Positions 12,877 through 25,730 are shown, numbered from the stretch's first letter. The stretch: DNA of 64,000 nucleotides from Thermothelomyces thermophilus ATCC 42464 (GCF_000226095.1 NC_016478.1:248001-312000), one strand, 5' to 3'. A program made the numbers and translations. The notes: a model not told the origin generated them from the sequence alone.

Positions 12877-15607
12877 GACGATGGCAGTGGCGTGGCGGGC
12901 GAAGGAACGTAACGGCTCGTGTCGGAGATGGCTCTCGGTTCAACGGCCGTGGATATTTTGGGGACGGATTGTCTTGGGCGCAGCCCGTCATAGACCCCCC
13001 ATATTGAGTCACTATCGTGGGTCGTGAAAGTGTTTGTGAGTGGCCGGAGGTGCCAAAGTTATCTCTACCGCAACCGCGGTTTGCGCTCGAAGGTGCTATT
13101 AAACGGTGTCAAAAATCTGACGAGCGGAAAGTTGTCTGGTGGTCAAGTCATCAGCGCAGTCTCATCGTCGGCAGGGAGATGGCCGTGCATAATCGTCAAT
13201 ACGTTGTCGGGCGGTCCGATGATTCGGGTCCTGGCTTAAACTCGCCGTCTTCAAACTTGTGGAGATTTGTCTTAGATTCAGGTGGAGCAGGGCAATGACC
13301 CCTGTCAGTGATGTCGCCTGGCCGAGTCCTCCGCGGGGTGGAATCTCGGATGGCCAAGCACAACACAGCAGCGTACTCCTGAGATAGTGGACAACACTAA
13401 GAGTAGTTCTTTGCCTGCTCACAGCTCTTGGTGCCACGACGACCGCCGGCGGTGAAAACTGGTAAAAGAGAGATGGTAGAGCAAGACGTGTCTTCGAGCA
13501 CGTCGCCAGGGATTGATATGCTTGAGCGGGAAATTTTGCGAAATGTCAAGATCCAATCTTGGCAAGTTACTAATAAGTAATGAAGGTACGGAGGGTACGA
13601 GGTAGGGTACGGAGGAGTTGGTGTAGTGTGCTAGTACTCTCGAGGCGCGCTTGGTAAGAGGTGGACATCCGACAAAGACAATTGGGAAGGCGGGAACGTT
13701 ACATGTTCCAGTGAGTGTTCAGGAAGGCGAAAACGCTAGCGCGCACGCATGGGGGAGAGATGGGAAACGCTGATGTCAAGATGCGCAGGGGGAGCGGGTG
13801 CCCAAGGGTTCCAGCCTTCTCAAAAGGGAAATGATCTTCCAACCCGGAAATGGCACGCGGCGGGACTTTAGCTGCCTGGTGCCTGGACCCGTTGACCCCA
13901 CAGTGACCTCACCAGCGGAGTCCCGAGGCGTTTAGTATCAACCACCGCGTCGCGTAGCGTCCGGAATATAGCCGAGTCCGGAGACACCTACTTCTACTCG
14001 AGGTGCCAGTACTAGCACTGGCGTACTCATGCGCACTATTCTGGCTACTAAAGAGTTAATCTCGTGTGTACGAGACTTTGAACTCCGAGTTCGTTGGCAG
14101 CTGTGATACTTGTGGTGGCGGCGCAAAGACCCGGCACTCGAAGTGTGGAAAGCTTAAAGCGATTGATCAGCAAGCCCGCTTCAGAAAATATCGCGAGGTG
14201 CCGTGTTCATCGTGCACTCGTTGTGCGAAGCCTCAGGTACTGTACATTACACTGCGAATATTCTAATGGATTTCGTGCTACCCTTGGATGCGGAGTTGCA
14301 GTCTCTTGGAGTCATTAAGGTAGTACGGTACTACGCTCTAAGTTAGTGTACTACGGAATAATGGGCTTTGGGTCAGCGAAGGGGCCAAGCAAGTACTGTA
14401 CGCAGTACTTTGTACGTAGTTGCCAACCCCGAAGTCGAGGCTTGTCGCTCTTGAAACAGCACAACTACTCCGTACTAATCCGTACAGTACATTACTCGGG
14501 TAGTTGGACACAGCAAATAATGCATACACTCCGCTACAGATCCGTACTAGTACATATTACACAGCCAGGGGAGGAACAATGCGCCATCCGTCATTCAATC
14601 CCAAATCTCGACCCACTAGCCTTGTTCACTTTGTTTCTTTGTAAGTTCAACAAGCTTAATTCTCAAGCGATCCGAGGAACCGTTAGGGGAAGAATTGCAG
14701 TGGTCGAAGGATATGCGGCAGATGGGTGAGAATTTCTCCTCGTCAACTCATATTTCCGTGCGCAAACAGCCAAATGAAATCCAAGCCTACTACTAAGGTA
14801 CAGTACGAGGTGTACCAAGTAATCCGTACTCCGTATTCATCGGATATATACCTTATATAATCCACACACTAGGCGCCTTTTAGGGCCCTGGCTACTACCT
14901 CTTCACACTTGTGGAGGAGGCAAGGGTGCGTCGTCAGGATCCGGATCTTGTTACCGTTTTCCCTGCGCGCACTAGCCAACCACATACCAGCCTTACAGTG
15001 TACGGAAGAAGGAAAACACGAAGTTAGTAGTGTGACCTGAATTCGATGTCGGGATGTCTACCATTTGAGACTGACTACACTCTCCTGATCGCTTCACTTT
15101 TCTTCGGTATACCCGTCGATGTTATGTCATGTACAGATGATATTACGAACAATCGACATGCTTGTTCAAGTTAGAAATGAGCGGAACAACGAGCACCGCA
15201 ATCAGTGTTCAATTTCGACTGCTTCGAGGAATGGAGCAGTCACATCTGCATCCCTTGCGGACAATGCTTTGAAGTGGGAAGCATTACTTTAACTAAAATG
15301 CCATGAGACGGATATATTTTTTCCGTGGAGTCCGGGATTCGCATTATTAACGATAGGTAACGCAGGCGACATGGATGCATGCCTCTCTTTTGGGTAGGAA
15401 AACTACTCGAGGAACGTTTACATTATCACCATAACTATGTACTTTAGAATTTTTCCCAAGCAGCCTTTTGACGGGGTTCAGGATCATGCCGGTGCTGCCA
15501 AAAAAAACCATCGGTTGCATATCCGCTTCTGCGCTTGCTGTGGTTGCAACGCAATGCCCAAGCCCAACCCATGATACTAGCTGCAACCCGCGATACCAGC
15601 AAGCTGG
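12877..15607. other. Intergenic with dispersed GTAC/CCGTACT short repeats
   Basis: The first part must hold the phosphatase promoter. No open frame here shows a domain. The stretch at 13.58-14.85 kb is dense in short words built on GTAC, such as GGTACGGAG, CCGTACT and their complements, often as small palindromes. GC content and CpA/TpG are normal, so this is not the RIP type of sequence found further right. Confidence 0.5.
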
Positions 15608-16172
15608 CTACAAGCGGATATACAAGTCCAAACAGTCGATCCGCCATTCTCTCCGCCCAAGAAGGCTCCGCAACCATTCCAACCCAAGCCCTGTCCACTC
15701 GACTTTGGCTCGTGTGGCCTGCTCTGTAACAGTCGTTGCCAATGCCCCGGCGGTGGTCTTAAGCATCTCGCCGACTACAGCCGAGACTGTGGCGTGGAGA
15801 TTCTCGGATGCTTCGATGTTGCTTGTCACTTCACCCCCCATCCCTGACTGAGGCAAGTAAATATGGCTTGCCGCGAGGTTTGGCTGGAACCAGTTGCTGC
15901 CAACATCGAGAAAACAGCGGTCGGACCAGTTACATGAGGTCAGGAAGAGTATGAGAAGGAGGAACGAGCAGTAGAAGCATGGTCGATTGAGGAAGTAGGT
16001 GCACAGGAAGAAGAGGAAGATGAAGGCCGGCGAAGCGTTTGTCGGGATGAACAGCAGCGGGAGCCAACTGCGGAAGAAGACACAATCAGTCAACACTTCA
16101 TCACACAGCCTAGTATTTTCTCCAAAGCATGGAAGGAGAAGTCGATTCTGCCCACCTGCGAAGACAAAACAT
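15608..16172 (-). CDS. Probable small membrane protein, function unknown
   Basis: Two exons join cleanly: 16172-16156 (MFCLR plus two bases) and 16067-15608, across an 88-bp intron that starts GTGGGC, has a TTGACTGA branch-like site and ends CTTCCGCAG. The product is 158 aa. Residues about 5-55 form two strongly hydrophobic segments rich in Phe, Leu and Cys (for example FIFLFFLCTYFLNR) that would span a membrane; the rest is amphipathic, with ILYLPQ-like and Ala/Thr-rich helical sequence and a basic C-terminus. I do not recognise the family. In favour of a real gene are the coherent composition, the good acceptor and the conserved frame; against it are the very short first exon and no known domain. 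A different upstream start cannot be excluded. Confidence 0.5.
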
Positions 16173-17944
16173 TTCGGTTCCCAAAGGTCGTAGTAGGGAG
16201 GTCAACAAGGCATCAAAAGGCCGCGAAGACCCAGCAATTTCCCTTTCCCTCAAAAAAGAATCGGTGCGTTGAAGGTGCAAAACCCAAAAGAAGAGTGGAA
16301 ACGGGTGGGGGATATTCTGAAGCAGCGTTGCAAGTGCGGTTGGCTTATGGCGCGGAGCGAAGAGACGTCGATGCCGATGCTGCGGGACGTGCGGATCAGA
16401 AGAAAAACCCAGGGGGCAATATCTTCTACCAGTAAAGCCTTCGATGGCTGTCGGACTTCAGTCTTGAATACTTCCGATGTCCTCACATAGGATAAAAAGC
16501 TATATTGACCCGAGAGCGGTGCCCATTAGCCCAGGTTCTGGTTGCGAAGGCAATTCTTGGGTGCGTTGAAGTGGGATCTGGCCGTTCGCGATTACCTAAG
16601 CATTGGGATCAAGCCCGACACAATCCGACACGTACATGTACTGTGTACATGACCATTCTATGTTGCACTTGTGTTATGTTCTTGTGTAAGGTACGCGTCG
16701 GGCCCACTGTAATCCGTACCTTAGCGTTTACCCCGCCTGAGCCTGCCAGAAGCCGAGCCCCACATCACTACGAAGTGCCGAAGCGATCTGACAAGGGTCA
16801 CGCAAGGCGCTTTTCGGTCCTGCTCTCCAGGTTCCTCAAGTGATGTTCAAGTATACGAGTGCGCCGGTGAGATTCTCATATATAGCAATTCTTGGAAAAA
16901 GAGGTTGTGTCTGAGGCATCACGTTTGCCTGGCGTTTAAGCAATACGTCTAACTCGAGGACCTTGCCTTCGATTTCATGACTGACTATCCATAGGACCAT
17001 AACTAAAGCATGGTGCTACTTCGATATCAGCAAACTTGAAGGGGAAAGAAGGTATGGACAGACTTGCCTCCAGCTAAGCTGTACTTCTGCTGTATACGCT
17101 GAGGCCCAGTGTGCGACTCCATGCCAGCAATATTGGCGTTGAAAGTTATCTACTAGGACGCACTGCAGGATAAAGAGTAGGATCGCTACGGACATACCAC
17201 CTCTACATCCGAATAATCGACATATTGCAACCCGATTTGGATTAGGCCCCTCTGTACGTGTTTGGTTCCTGGACTGAAATCAGGTGGGCTCCGCGGTTGC
17301 TATAAGCAAGAAAGAGAGATCACCAACTCGCAACCCAGTAACAATCTACAGCCTTGGGGGCGCTTTTTTTTACTAACTGCCGCTTGACTTTCTTTGGTGC
17401 TGTATGCCGTTCACAACAGACTTGCACCTGCCCTGGGTATGCATCATATCGTGAGGTTCCCATTGGGCCCTGCTGAGGTTGAGTATCGAGCCTGCTTGGT
17501 GCCGCTACGCGCCACAGCGACGGACACGTGTAGCCGCTAAACTGGAGCACGGGCCATGCAATGCTCCCAGCCGCCTCGGCCGCTCGCGTTATAATTTTCT
17601 GAAGCACCTCAACCATTGAACAGGCCAACGGGCCAGGCAAATCAACGCCTGCTGCGATTTCTCTTTTATCTGACGAGCAGCAGCGCCACGAGGCGGATTT
17701 TTCTTTTCTTCTCCTCATTAGGATATCCGGTCTCTGGGCGGTTATCGGTGGATTGCAGACACTGGTCTTTCATTATCCATATCCTTCTGCAGGGTCCCCG
17801 ATCGCCGTCACTTATCCGTCATCGTCTGTTGGCGACCTCCGCGATTTTTTCTCGGGCAACCAACCTGCCACCGTCACTGCTGCGATTGAGGCAGTTTTAA
17901 TCTGCATCGACCCGCAACCCCGATCATCACAACGACCCCTGGTC
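16173..17944. promoter_or_regulatory. Divergent intergenic region upstream of the EDC4-like gene
   Basis: Located between a (-) gene and a (+) gene, so it should contain both promoters and the 5' leader of the EDC4-like gene. The frame of that gene stays open back to 17753 with an in-frame ATG there, but the sequence upstream of 17945 looks like leader. Nothing else is identifiable. Confidence 0.45.
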
Positions 17945-20900
17945 ATGTCCAGTTACGGCATGCCTGGCGGCGGCGGCTCCGGGGAGTCAGAAGCGAACCC
18001 AAAATTTGAATCGCTTCTCGCTCAGCTCCGCCTCCAGTCGTCGCCCAGCCCCGGCCCTGGCACAGGCTCTGGCCCCGATTATTCCGGCCAGTTCAACTAC
18101 CATCACGGCCACCAGTCCTTCTACGCCCATCACTCCAATTCCGACTCCCCCAATCTTCCGGGCCATGCCCAAGAACCCATGGATTCGCCGGCCTTTCTAC
18201 CCGAAGCTCCCACGCCGCCTGTCGCCTTCTCTCACTCCCAGTTCCCGCCCGGAATCTTGAATCAGATGGCTGCCGCCCGCGGTGGCGCGGCGGCGGGTGG
18301 AGATGGTCGAACCGCGCACTTGCTGAATCTCCTAAAGTTCAGTGGACAAGGCAGCTCTGCGAATCCGCACCAGTCTGCATCACACGAACCGCCGAAAAGC
18401 TTTGCGTCCGCTCCGATTGCAAGTCCAGTTATCCATGCGCCCGCTCCGGCAGCTGCCGATCCCACCGGCCTGCTTGCTGCTCTTATGAAGGGCAACCTGC
18501 AACCCGAGCCCCCCAAGCACGAGCCCAGCTCGTTGTTGTGGAATCGAGCCTCGCCACCTTCAGATACTCAGCAGTATCTGCTTAACCTTCTTAATAGGCC
18601 TAAGCCTAGTCAGCGCGACACTGAAGAACCCGCCGAGTCGAATCTGCTTACCCCGCCGCCTGCGACCGACGATCCCAAGGATAACGAGAGTTCGCATGGC
18701 GGTCGCTCCGCAGAGCCTACGCTTGTGGGAACCTTAGCCTCGCGCTCCGAGTTTGACTTCGAGACCAAGAATATCGAGTCTCCGCCTCCAAAATTTGACT
18801 CGACCCCGCATTCTCAGCTCTCGCAGCAATCCGGCCTGAGACAACCCGGTGTTTTCGGCCATTCAGACCATTTTGGCAATCTTCCCGCGGCATCCCCTGC
18901 TCACCATACTCCAAAGTCTTCGACTACACCCGGAGCCTCTGGTTCGACTACTGGCAGTGGCCATGCCCCCCCTGTTCCGACTCAGAATCTCAAAAAGCCA
19001 GACTCTGCCCAGCCATCCCATGACGAAAACCGACCTCTCAGCGATCACGGCGCGATCGGTAGCACCGAGCAGGACAGGCCCAAGCCCGAGCACCCCACCT
19101 CACCACCACAACAAAGCAACATCTCCTGGCCTTCCAACAACAGCTCAGCCGTGTCAAATGCTGTCGGTATACCGCCAAGCACGGCTGCTGGTGCGGAACA
19201 GGGGCACAGCGAAGAGACCAAGGAAAGCGTGGCAGACGCCGTCAGTGGCCTAGCCCAACAGGTTGACCGTGAAGCCACAGAGGCCTTGACCCGCGCCGAA
19301 CAGGAACAGGCCAAAGTCGAACCTAATCACAGCTCGGAGCACACCGCAATCACTGAAAAGCACGAGGAATATCCCAAGCCATCTCAAAGTGTTTACTCAG
19401 CGGCCGAGGATAAGTCTCCTAAGGAAGAGCTCTCTCTGAAAGAGGATACGGCTTTTTTCAACTCATCACTTGCTCAAGACTTTGCCCAGGGGCACAGGGA
19501 TAGCGGAGATGACTCGGCGCAGGCGGCTCAGGGCCCCGTGGCTGACAGCTGGGAAAGCGCGGAGGCCGAGGAGGTCGTTGTAGGCGAGGAAACGGCCGCC
19601 CCTGTAAAGGTGTTCAACTTTCCCATGAAGCCCTGGATCACCATTAGCCTGCAGGAGATTGACGATTCACGTCCTGTATTCCGCGAAGAGGCTATCCTTG
19701 ACATCGCCCGTCTCAAGAAGGACTTTGACCAGATTGACCGCAACCTTGTCTCAGCGTCTGAGACCTACATGGCTTATGGTATGTCTAAGGCTGGTGGACT
19801 GCGGGTGATTAGGCAGGAGGATGGCAAGGATGCCAAGCTCTTCACCGACACCAAGGATCGCATCTTTAACGTCGCTATATCCACCTCCCCATCTCACCAA
19901 CATCCCCAGGAGGCTATCATCGGCACAGGAGTCAGCGGGACGGTGTATTGGGTTCAGCTCAAGACTGGCGATCGTGACCACCTGGAGGATGCGCATCCGG
20001 AGCAGTATGGCTTCGCTCTCCCGCCGATTTCGACTCAGGAGGGCGGTGATGCACCTGGCGGTGTTCTTAAGACGCGCGCCCGACCCTCCGCAATGCGTCC
20101 CGAATTTTTCGCTGTCGGCAGGGGCAAGTCCATCAACATCATCTGGCCCGCCTTCATATTTGAGAACGATCTGTTCAAGAACGGGCACGATCGCGTCGTC
20201 GATACCGAAAAGCTTTTGAAGCAATGCTCCCTGAAGATTAACACCGGCAAGGCTGGAAAGGACTTCATCTTCAGTCAAGATGATACACTTGTTGTCTCCC
20301 TCGACAAATCCGGGCGAGTCAAGTTCTGGGACGTCCGCGACCTCACCGCCATTAAGGAGGGATCGGACCCACTACATCCCATGCCGGCGCGGACATCATT
20401 AGAGATCAAGGAGCCACTCATGACCCTGACCACCACGCCCGAGGGCGAGAAAGCATGGCCGACGTCGGTATTGCTGCTGGATAAGTTCCGACCGTACCAG
20501 AAGCGTGCAGCCCTGAGATACATGATTGTGGGCATGAAGCAAAATCACACCCTTCAGCTGTGGGATCTCGCTTTGGGCAAGCCGGTCCAGGAGTTCAACT
20601 TCCCACACAACAAAGAATCCGATGCCGTCTGCAGCGTCATGTACCACGCACCAACCAGCATGATCGTTGTAGGGCATCCTACTCGCAACTCGATTTACTT
20701 CCTCCACCTTTCGGCCCCCAAGTACACGCTAAAAAATCTGTCGCAAGTTGACTACATCCAGCGGCTCGTCGCTCAGGATTCATCAATCCCGCAGCCGGAA
20801 TCTACGGCTGTGATTAGTGGTATTCGGGAGTATTCGTTTGCCAATAAGGGAGTGCTCCGCAGCCTCAACATCCTCGAAAACCCGGCAGCTTCTGGAGACG

Positions 20901-23028
20901 GTGAGGAGCCCACGCTCTTCGAACTATATGCAATGCACTCCAAGGGCGTTACATGCTTGTTCATTAAGCAGTCTGAGCTGGGCTGGACGAAAGATAACAA
21001 AGTCCTCGCTCCCGTCGATGCCGTGGAAGTTGGCTTGGCCAAGATTTCGAAGCTTGTTGCACCGCCGCAGCCGCAGCCGCCCGATGCACACCACGTCAGC
21101 GGTTCCGGCGAAACTGCCGCAACTCCGCAGATACGGATTGCCACGCGTGGTGGTAAGGACACCATGACCAAGACTGCATCGCCTCAGGGCGACGACAAGA
21201 AAGGGTCAGATTCAACATCTCCGCCTAAGTTCGAGCGCAAGGAGGACGTTGAAATACCCGGCCCAGCACCGGAAAAAACCGAGAAGAAGGGGAGAAAGAA
21301 GAAAGCTGCCGCTGCCGCCGCCGCCGCCGCTGCTGCCGCTGCCGCGGCTGGCGACCAGTCAGTTTCGAACGGTGCCGTCGAGGTCAATCGGGCAATTTCG
21401 CAAGGCAAGGCCAAAAAAGACGCTCGCAACGCCGATTCGCCAGCTGATGCGGCATCGAGCAAGCCTGCCAACGATCTTGCCTTCACCTCAACAGCTTTCC
21501 AAGAACAACTCGACGCTGTTGTCGGCAAAATGGAGTCGCGCATTGTGTCCAACCTTTCAGGTCGTTTTGACGCAGTCTTCAACGACATCTTTAAGCAAAT
21601 GCAAAAGTTTCAAGATAACCGCGATTCGGCCTTCGCCAGCAACCAGTCGGCACTCTTACAGATGGTGGCAGACGTGCTCAATAACAACACTGAAGCAGTG
21701 TTGAAGAACCTGATCATCGCACAGATCAACAATAACGTCATTCCTTCAGTCCACAGCGCCATTGACAAATCTGTGTCTGAGCAGCTCAACGCCAAATCGA
21801 TCACCCAGGTCAATGTCATGCAAAAAGAGATCCAGAAGCTTCTTCCTAGTGCTGTCAACCAGGCCATGCAGAAACCCGAGGTCATCAGATCGATCTCAGA
21901 TAAAATTTCGCACAGCATCAATGGTCAAGTGGAGGCGCAGATCGCCAAATCACTCCACGCCCTTGCGCCTACCATAGCCAAAACAACGGCTCAGAACGTG
22001 CACCAGCGCATAATGGAAGATGTCCGGATTCGGATCAGCGAGGCATTTGAGCAGCTCGACCAACGTCGTCGGGCTGAGGACGCCAAACTAGATCGACTTA
22101 TTGCTCAAACCCAGGACCTTTCCAATGCCATCTCATCACTGACTGCGTCCCAGACCCAACTCCAACAAGAACTTGCCGCTCTAAAGCAACATATCCACAG
22201 TCAGAGCCGCGAGAGAACTTCGGTTGCCGAAGAACATGGACGTGGCCATCCTCATTCTCACAGTGCTAGTGGCTCCCACGGCCTGTCAAGCGTCGAATCT
22301 CGGGAACTTGTCAACTATCCCTCGCAGCAGCAGCACCAGTCTCCTGCCTCGCACCAACAGCCGGTCCAAGCCCCTTTTTCGCACCCACATCAGCACCAAC
22401 ACCAGTTTGGAAACCAGGAGGGCCAGATGGCATTTGCCCCGCTTGGCCGCGAAGACCGTCAGAAGATGGAGCTGGACAATTTGATCGAGACGATCGATGG
22501 GCTGATGCGGTCCGGTAACTATGACGAGGCCATGCTGCGCTGGCTGCATTCGGGCGACAAGGCCGAAGAAATCTTCCAGCAGGTTCTTTCCAATTACAAC
22601 CCAATCTTCGTTCGGGATCTACAGCCTTTGATCCTGCTTTCCGTCGGCGCAACTGTGTCGGTCGATCTGAATCGCAATTCCCAGAGGTTGATGAAGAAGG
22701 TCAACCTCTTAGAGGTTGTCATCTACGCATTCAACCAGAATCTTGGGGCTTTGGTTCGTGTTATCTCTCTGTCTTTGCTTTCGCACTCGCACTAACCCAC
22801 TCCGTTTTGTTACAGGATGACCAAGTCCGGGAAGTGACACCTAAAATCATGAACATCTTGAAGACGAGGATTGAGCAGCTCTTCCTCGAAATTAGTCGGA
22901 TTGCGCCACATGACCCAGCTCTGAAAACGCTCTCCAACATGAGTCAAGTTGCTGGCCGTGTCGCCGAGACCGTGCAAATGCGTCACGGCCCCATGCATGC
23001 GCCTGGCCATGTAGGCGTCCCCTATTAA
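17945..23028 (+). CDS. EDC4/Ge-1/Pdc1-like mRNA decapping scaffold
   Basis: Large scaffold of the decapping machinery in P-bodies, related to animal EDC4 (Ge-1) and fission yeast Pdc1. Exon 1 is 17945-22753 and exon 2 is 22816-23028; the 62-bp phase-0 intron (GTTCGT..TTACAG) joins NQNLGAL to DDQVREVTPK, giving 1673 aa. Residues 1-550 are low-complexity, rich in Ser, Pro, Gln and His. A Ge1-type WD40 region runs from about 555 (FNFPMKPWITISLQEID) to 1040, with repeat-like SRVKFWDVRD and LQLWDLALG segments. Then come a charged linker with poly-Ala (about 1121-1135), a long coiled coil (about 1185-1420), a His/Gln-rich tract and the conserved helical C-terminal domain (LIETIDGLMRSGNYDEAMLRWLHSGDK in part). 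The frame is also open upstream to an ATG at 17753; I prefer the ATG at 17945 (MSSYGMPGGGG), where protein-like composition starts. Confidence 0.85.
21305..21349 (+). repeat. GCC/GCT run coding for poly-Ala
   Basis: About 15 consecutive Ala codons (GCC, GCT, GCG mixed) directly after a Lys-rich segment in the EDC4-like protein. The mixed codons suggest an older or selected tract rather than a fresh slippage product. Confidence 0.9.
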
Positions 23029-23654
23029 GCGGCTGCAATCAATCTGATGATGATAGACAATATGGCTCTAGGATGTTTGAGGTGTTTGCTCTGATTGATA
23101 CCCCGGTCGAGCATGGCGGTCTAAGGTGGGCTATGTGGGATAATTTCGGATGGTGCGGTCTAGTGCGTTGCGTCAGTTGATTTGCTCTGCCTATCACCGA
23201 TCAGCTGGCAGTCAACTTGTGCTTAGCGATCGAGTAATTAGGATGGTTGCTGAGCGGGATAATCCCTTCTTTCCTTAACCATTTCGCGTCTCTTCTTTCT
23301 CGTCATTGGTACTTGGTGGCATTGGCACATTGTTTGTCATATACAGATTACGTTTTAGTTATACGTCGTGTTTGGCCTCAAGTGGACTATCTATGTATAG
23401 CTAGAGTTTCTTGTTAGAATGAGCACAGAACCTGCCTTGTTCACATGCGACTATCGTCTAGTGAGACTTGGGCTACCTGCTCGTTTGCTAGGCCTGAGTG
23501 TCTCGAGGCCGTCCCTGAGCAGAGTGTTGTCGAAAGTTATAACACTATGCTATATCAAGGGGTCTCAAAACGTACTATGTAAACATTGGCTTAGATTTCT
23601 ACTAGAACTCGTGCAATTCCTAAGGGGCAGCTAATGTTATTAATATAGTGCCTT
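23029..23654. other. 3' flank of the EDC4-like gene up to the RIP boundary
   Basis: Normal composition continues past the stop codon at 23028, with CpA and TpG common, until about 23640-23655, where the sequence changes within a few dozen bases to TpA-rich DNA. A 71-codon open frame at 23419-23634 ends at the boundary and shows no domain. Confidence 0.6.
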
Positions 23655-24347
23655 ACTATTAGTTATACTCCTAGTACCTACTTAATAACTAGATCTTAAT
23701 AGCTAGTAGCTATAATATAAATTAGTAGCTCTTTATATTTACTATTCTATAAATATAGCCCTAGAAGCTCTTAGAAAACTAATTAATTCCTTAGTTATTA
23801 TAACTTATAGTATATTTATATATTGAAATAAAAAGCTATCTAACTTTATACTTTCCATTCTAAGATAAAATATAATTTATCTTAATATTAATACCCTAAC
23901 TTATAAGGTTTTAAACTTTTATAAGCCTATTAAACCTAGAGGCAAGCTAGAAAGCCCTTTAAAGGTACTTATAAAAGCCTAATATAAGCCCTTTAGGTAA
24001 TAACTAAGGCTTATTAAGTTAGTACTAACACTCCTAGGAATAGTTATATGTCTCTAAAACTAAACCTCTATCTAGTTAAGTCAAGAGGAGTAATAGCTTA
24101 AAGTATCTAAGGCATCTATATATCTATAGTTATAATAGATAAGGCTAGTCTTTTAAAAGATAATAATAATAGATATAAGGGTAATAATAATAATACCATT
24201 ATATGTAGATATAAAGTAGTCTACTTATACTAAAAAAGATATCTAAACTTATAAAAGAAAGAAAAAATATATTATAATTATAAACTTATCTAAACTAAAT
24301 AAATATCTATTATATTTATATTTTTACTTACTTATTCTATTTTTATC
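23655..24347. other. RIP-affected AT-rich DNA, origin not identified
   Basis: Stop-rich in all frames, TpA-rich, and lacking clear similarity to the LINE or Gypsy families elsewhere in the window. It starts exactly at the compositional boundary. It is probably an old, strongly mutated repeat. Confidence 0.5.
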
Positions 24348-24360
24348 ATTCTTATTATTA

Positions 24361-24476
24361 GCAGAGGTTTTTATCCGGCCTATTAGGCATGGTTTCCTTT
24401 ATATATAACTAGAGAGGCTCCGGCATGCTTATTAGCATAGCGGTATAGGACTAATAATAATCATAATAATAATGAT
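24361..24476 (+). mobile_element. 5'-truncated LINE tip (3' UTR only)
   Basis: About 116 bp matching the 3' UTR of the window's LINE family (AGAGGTTTTTAT..., TATATAACTAGAGAGGCTCC, GGTATAGGACTAATAATAAT) and ending in the family's TAA-type tail. It is flanked by ATTCTTATTATTA at 24348-24360 and 24477-24489, a plausible 13-bp target-site duplication, though the repeat-like composition makes its edges uncertain. Confidence 0.6.
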
Positions 24477-24529
24477 ATTCTTATTATTATTATTAATAAG
24501 TCTAATTTTATACTATTATATTAATAAGT

Positions 24530-24808
24530 TACAACGTACTAGCCTTATAGCATCTATAAATAAGTATATAATATTTTATTTAACTATCTTAAGGTAGGAA
24601 AAAGGGAAGAATAAATATAGGAGTTATAGAAGGAGGAGCCCTTTATATAGTAAGTATATATATATTATATTAGGGGCCTAGTTAGGCTCTAGGTTAGACC
24701 CTAACCGGGCCCTAGCCGTACGCCTTATAAACGACCTACTCTTATAGACTAATTATATATACTTAGGTAGATTAAGTAGGTCTAGTCTATAGCTAGGTAG
24801 GTCTAGGA
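24530..24808 (-). mobile_element. LTR relic of Gypsy family Y
   Basis: Matches the LTR of family Y in the orientation of G4: ACTAGCCTTATAGCATCTAT near its left end, then the TATATAATATTTTATTTAACTA segment, and GGCTCTAGGTTAGACCC. It breaks off at about 24808 where a LINE fragment begins. Together with the (+) LTR at 25391 it forms an inverted LTR pair. Confidence 0.6.
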
Positions 24809-25390
24809 GGCTAATAACCCTTATATAGGCCTATTCTAATAAGGAGCTCTAGGCTTTCATTAGGCCCTAATACCTTTATAAGCCTTCCTCTATTAAAACT
24901 AGATATAAGGGGTTATTATCTAATATATATTATATCCTGTTATTAGCTTAGTTAACCTTCTAATAATTGCCTTAACTAGCTACTAAGGCTAGTTCTATAG
25001 CTTATAGCCTTCTTTATAAGGCCTATAAAGGGGGTAAACCCCCCTTATAGCTCTCTTAGACCTACCATTAGGCCATTACTCTTACTATTTCTAGGGCTAT
25101 AGGCTTTAGCTCTTAGCTCTTTATCTCCACATTCTTCCTTTAAAATCTCTAGCTAAGCCTATTATAGGCTTATTAGATAAGGCTTCTTACTAGGACCTAG
25201 GGAGCCCCTAGGATAGCCTTAGGCTATAGAACTAGCTAGTAAACCTTAGCTTTAAAGTTAGCTAGCCTCTTATTAAGATAAAGGTTAAAGAATAGTACCT
25301 AGGCTTTTATTTTAAAGTACTAGATAGGGATAGCCTTATAAGGCCTAGTTATTATTTAAAAGGCTATATATTATACCTTTAATAACTCCC
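24809..25390 (-). mobile_element. LINE fragment G
   Basis: About 580 bp nearly colinear with positions 26.52-27.12 kb of LINE copy D in the same orientation, covering the C-terminal third of ORF2. It has neither LINE end, so it is a piece left by deletion or captured between the two inverted family-Y LTRs. Stops throughout; heavily RIP-mutated. Confidence 0.7.
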
Positions 25391-25730
25391 TAACTATTAT
25401 AGGCCTAGGCTCTACCTAGGCTAAATAATACTGGGCCTTACCTAGTAATAGACCGGACCTACCTAGTAATAGACTAGACCTACTTAACCTACTTAAGTAT
25501 ATATAATTAGCCTATAAGACGTTTGTAGGTTATTTGTAAGGCATACGGCCAGGGCCTGCTTAGGGCGTAACCTAAGGCTTAACTAGGCCTTACTTAGGTT
25601 ATATATATATATACTAGGTAAAAGGCACTCCTCTATATAACTCCCATATTCTTCCTCTTTTTCTTTCTTAAGGTAGTTAAATAAAATATTATATACTTAT
25701 CTATAGATACTATAAGGTTAGTATATTATA
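25391..25730 (+). repeat. 5' LTR of Gypsy G3 (family Y)
   Basis: About 340 bp matching the reverse complement of the G4 LTRs from TATTATAGGCCTAGGC to AGGTTAGTATATTATA. The outer edges keep the form expected of TG..CA after CpA/TpG loss (TA..TA). The internal region continues with TTTTGACTGCC, a possible primer-binding site. Confidence 0.7.

Noticed and set aside
17753-17944. In-frame N-terminal extension of the EDC4-like protein
   Set aside because: The frame is open, but the 64 residues do not resemble the low-complexity N-terminus that follows at MSSYGMPGGGG, and the region looks like 5' leader. Kept only as an alternative start.
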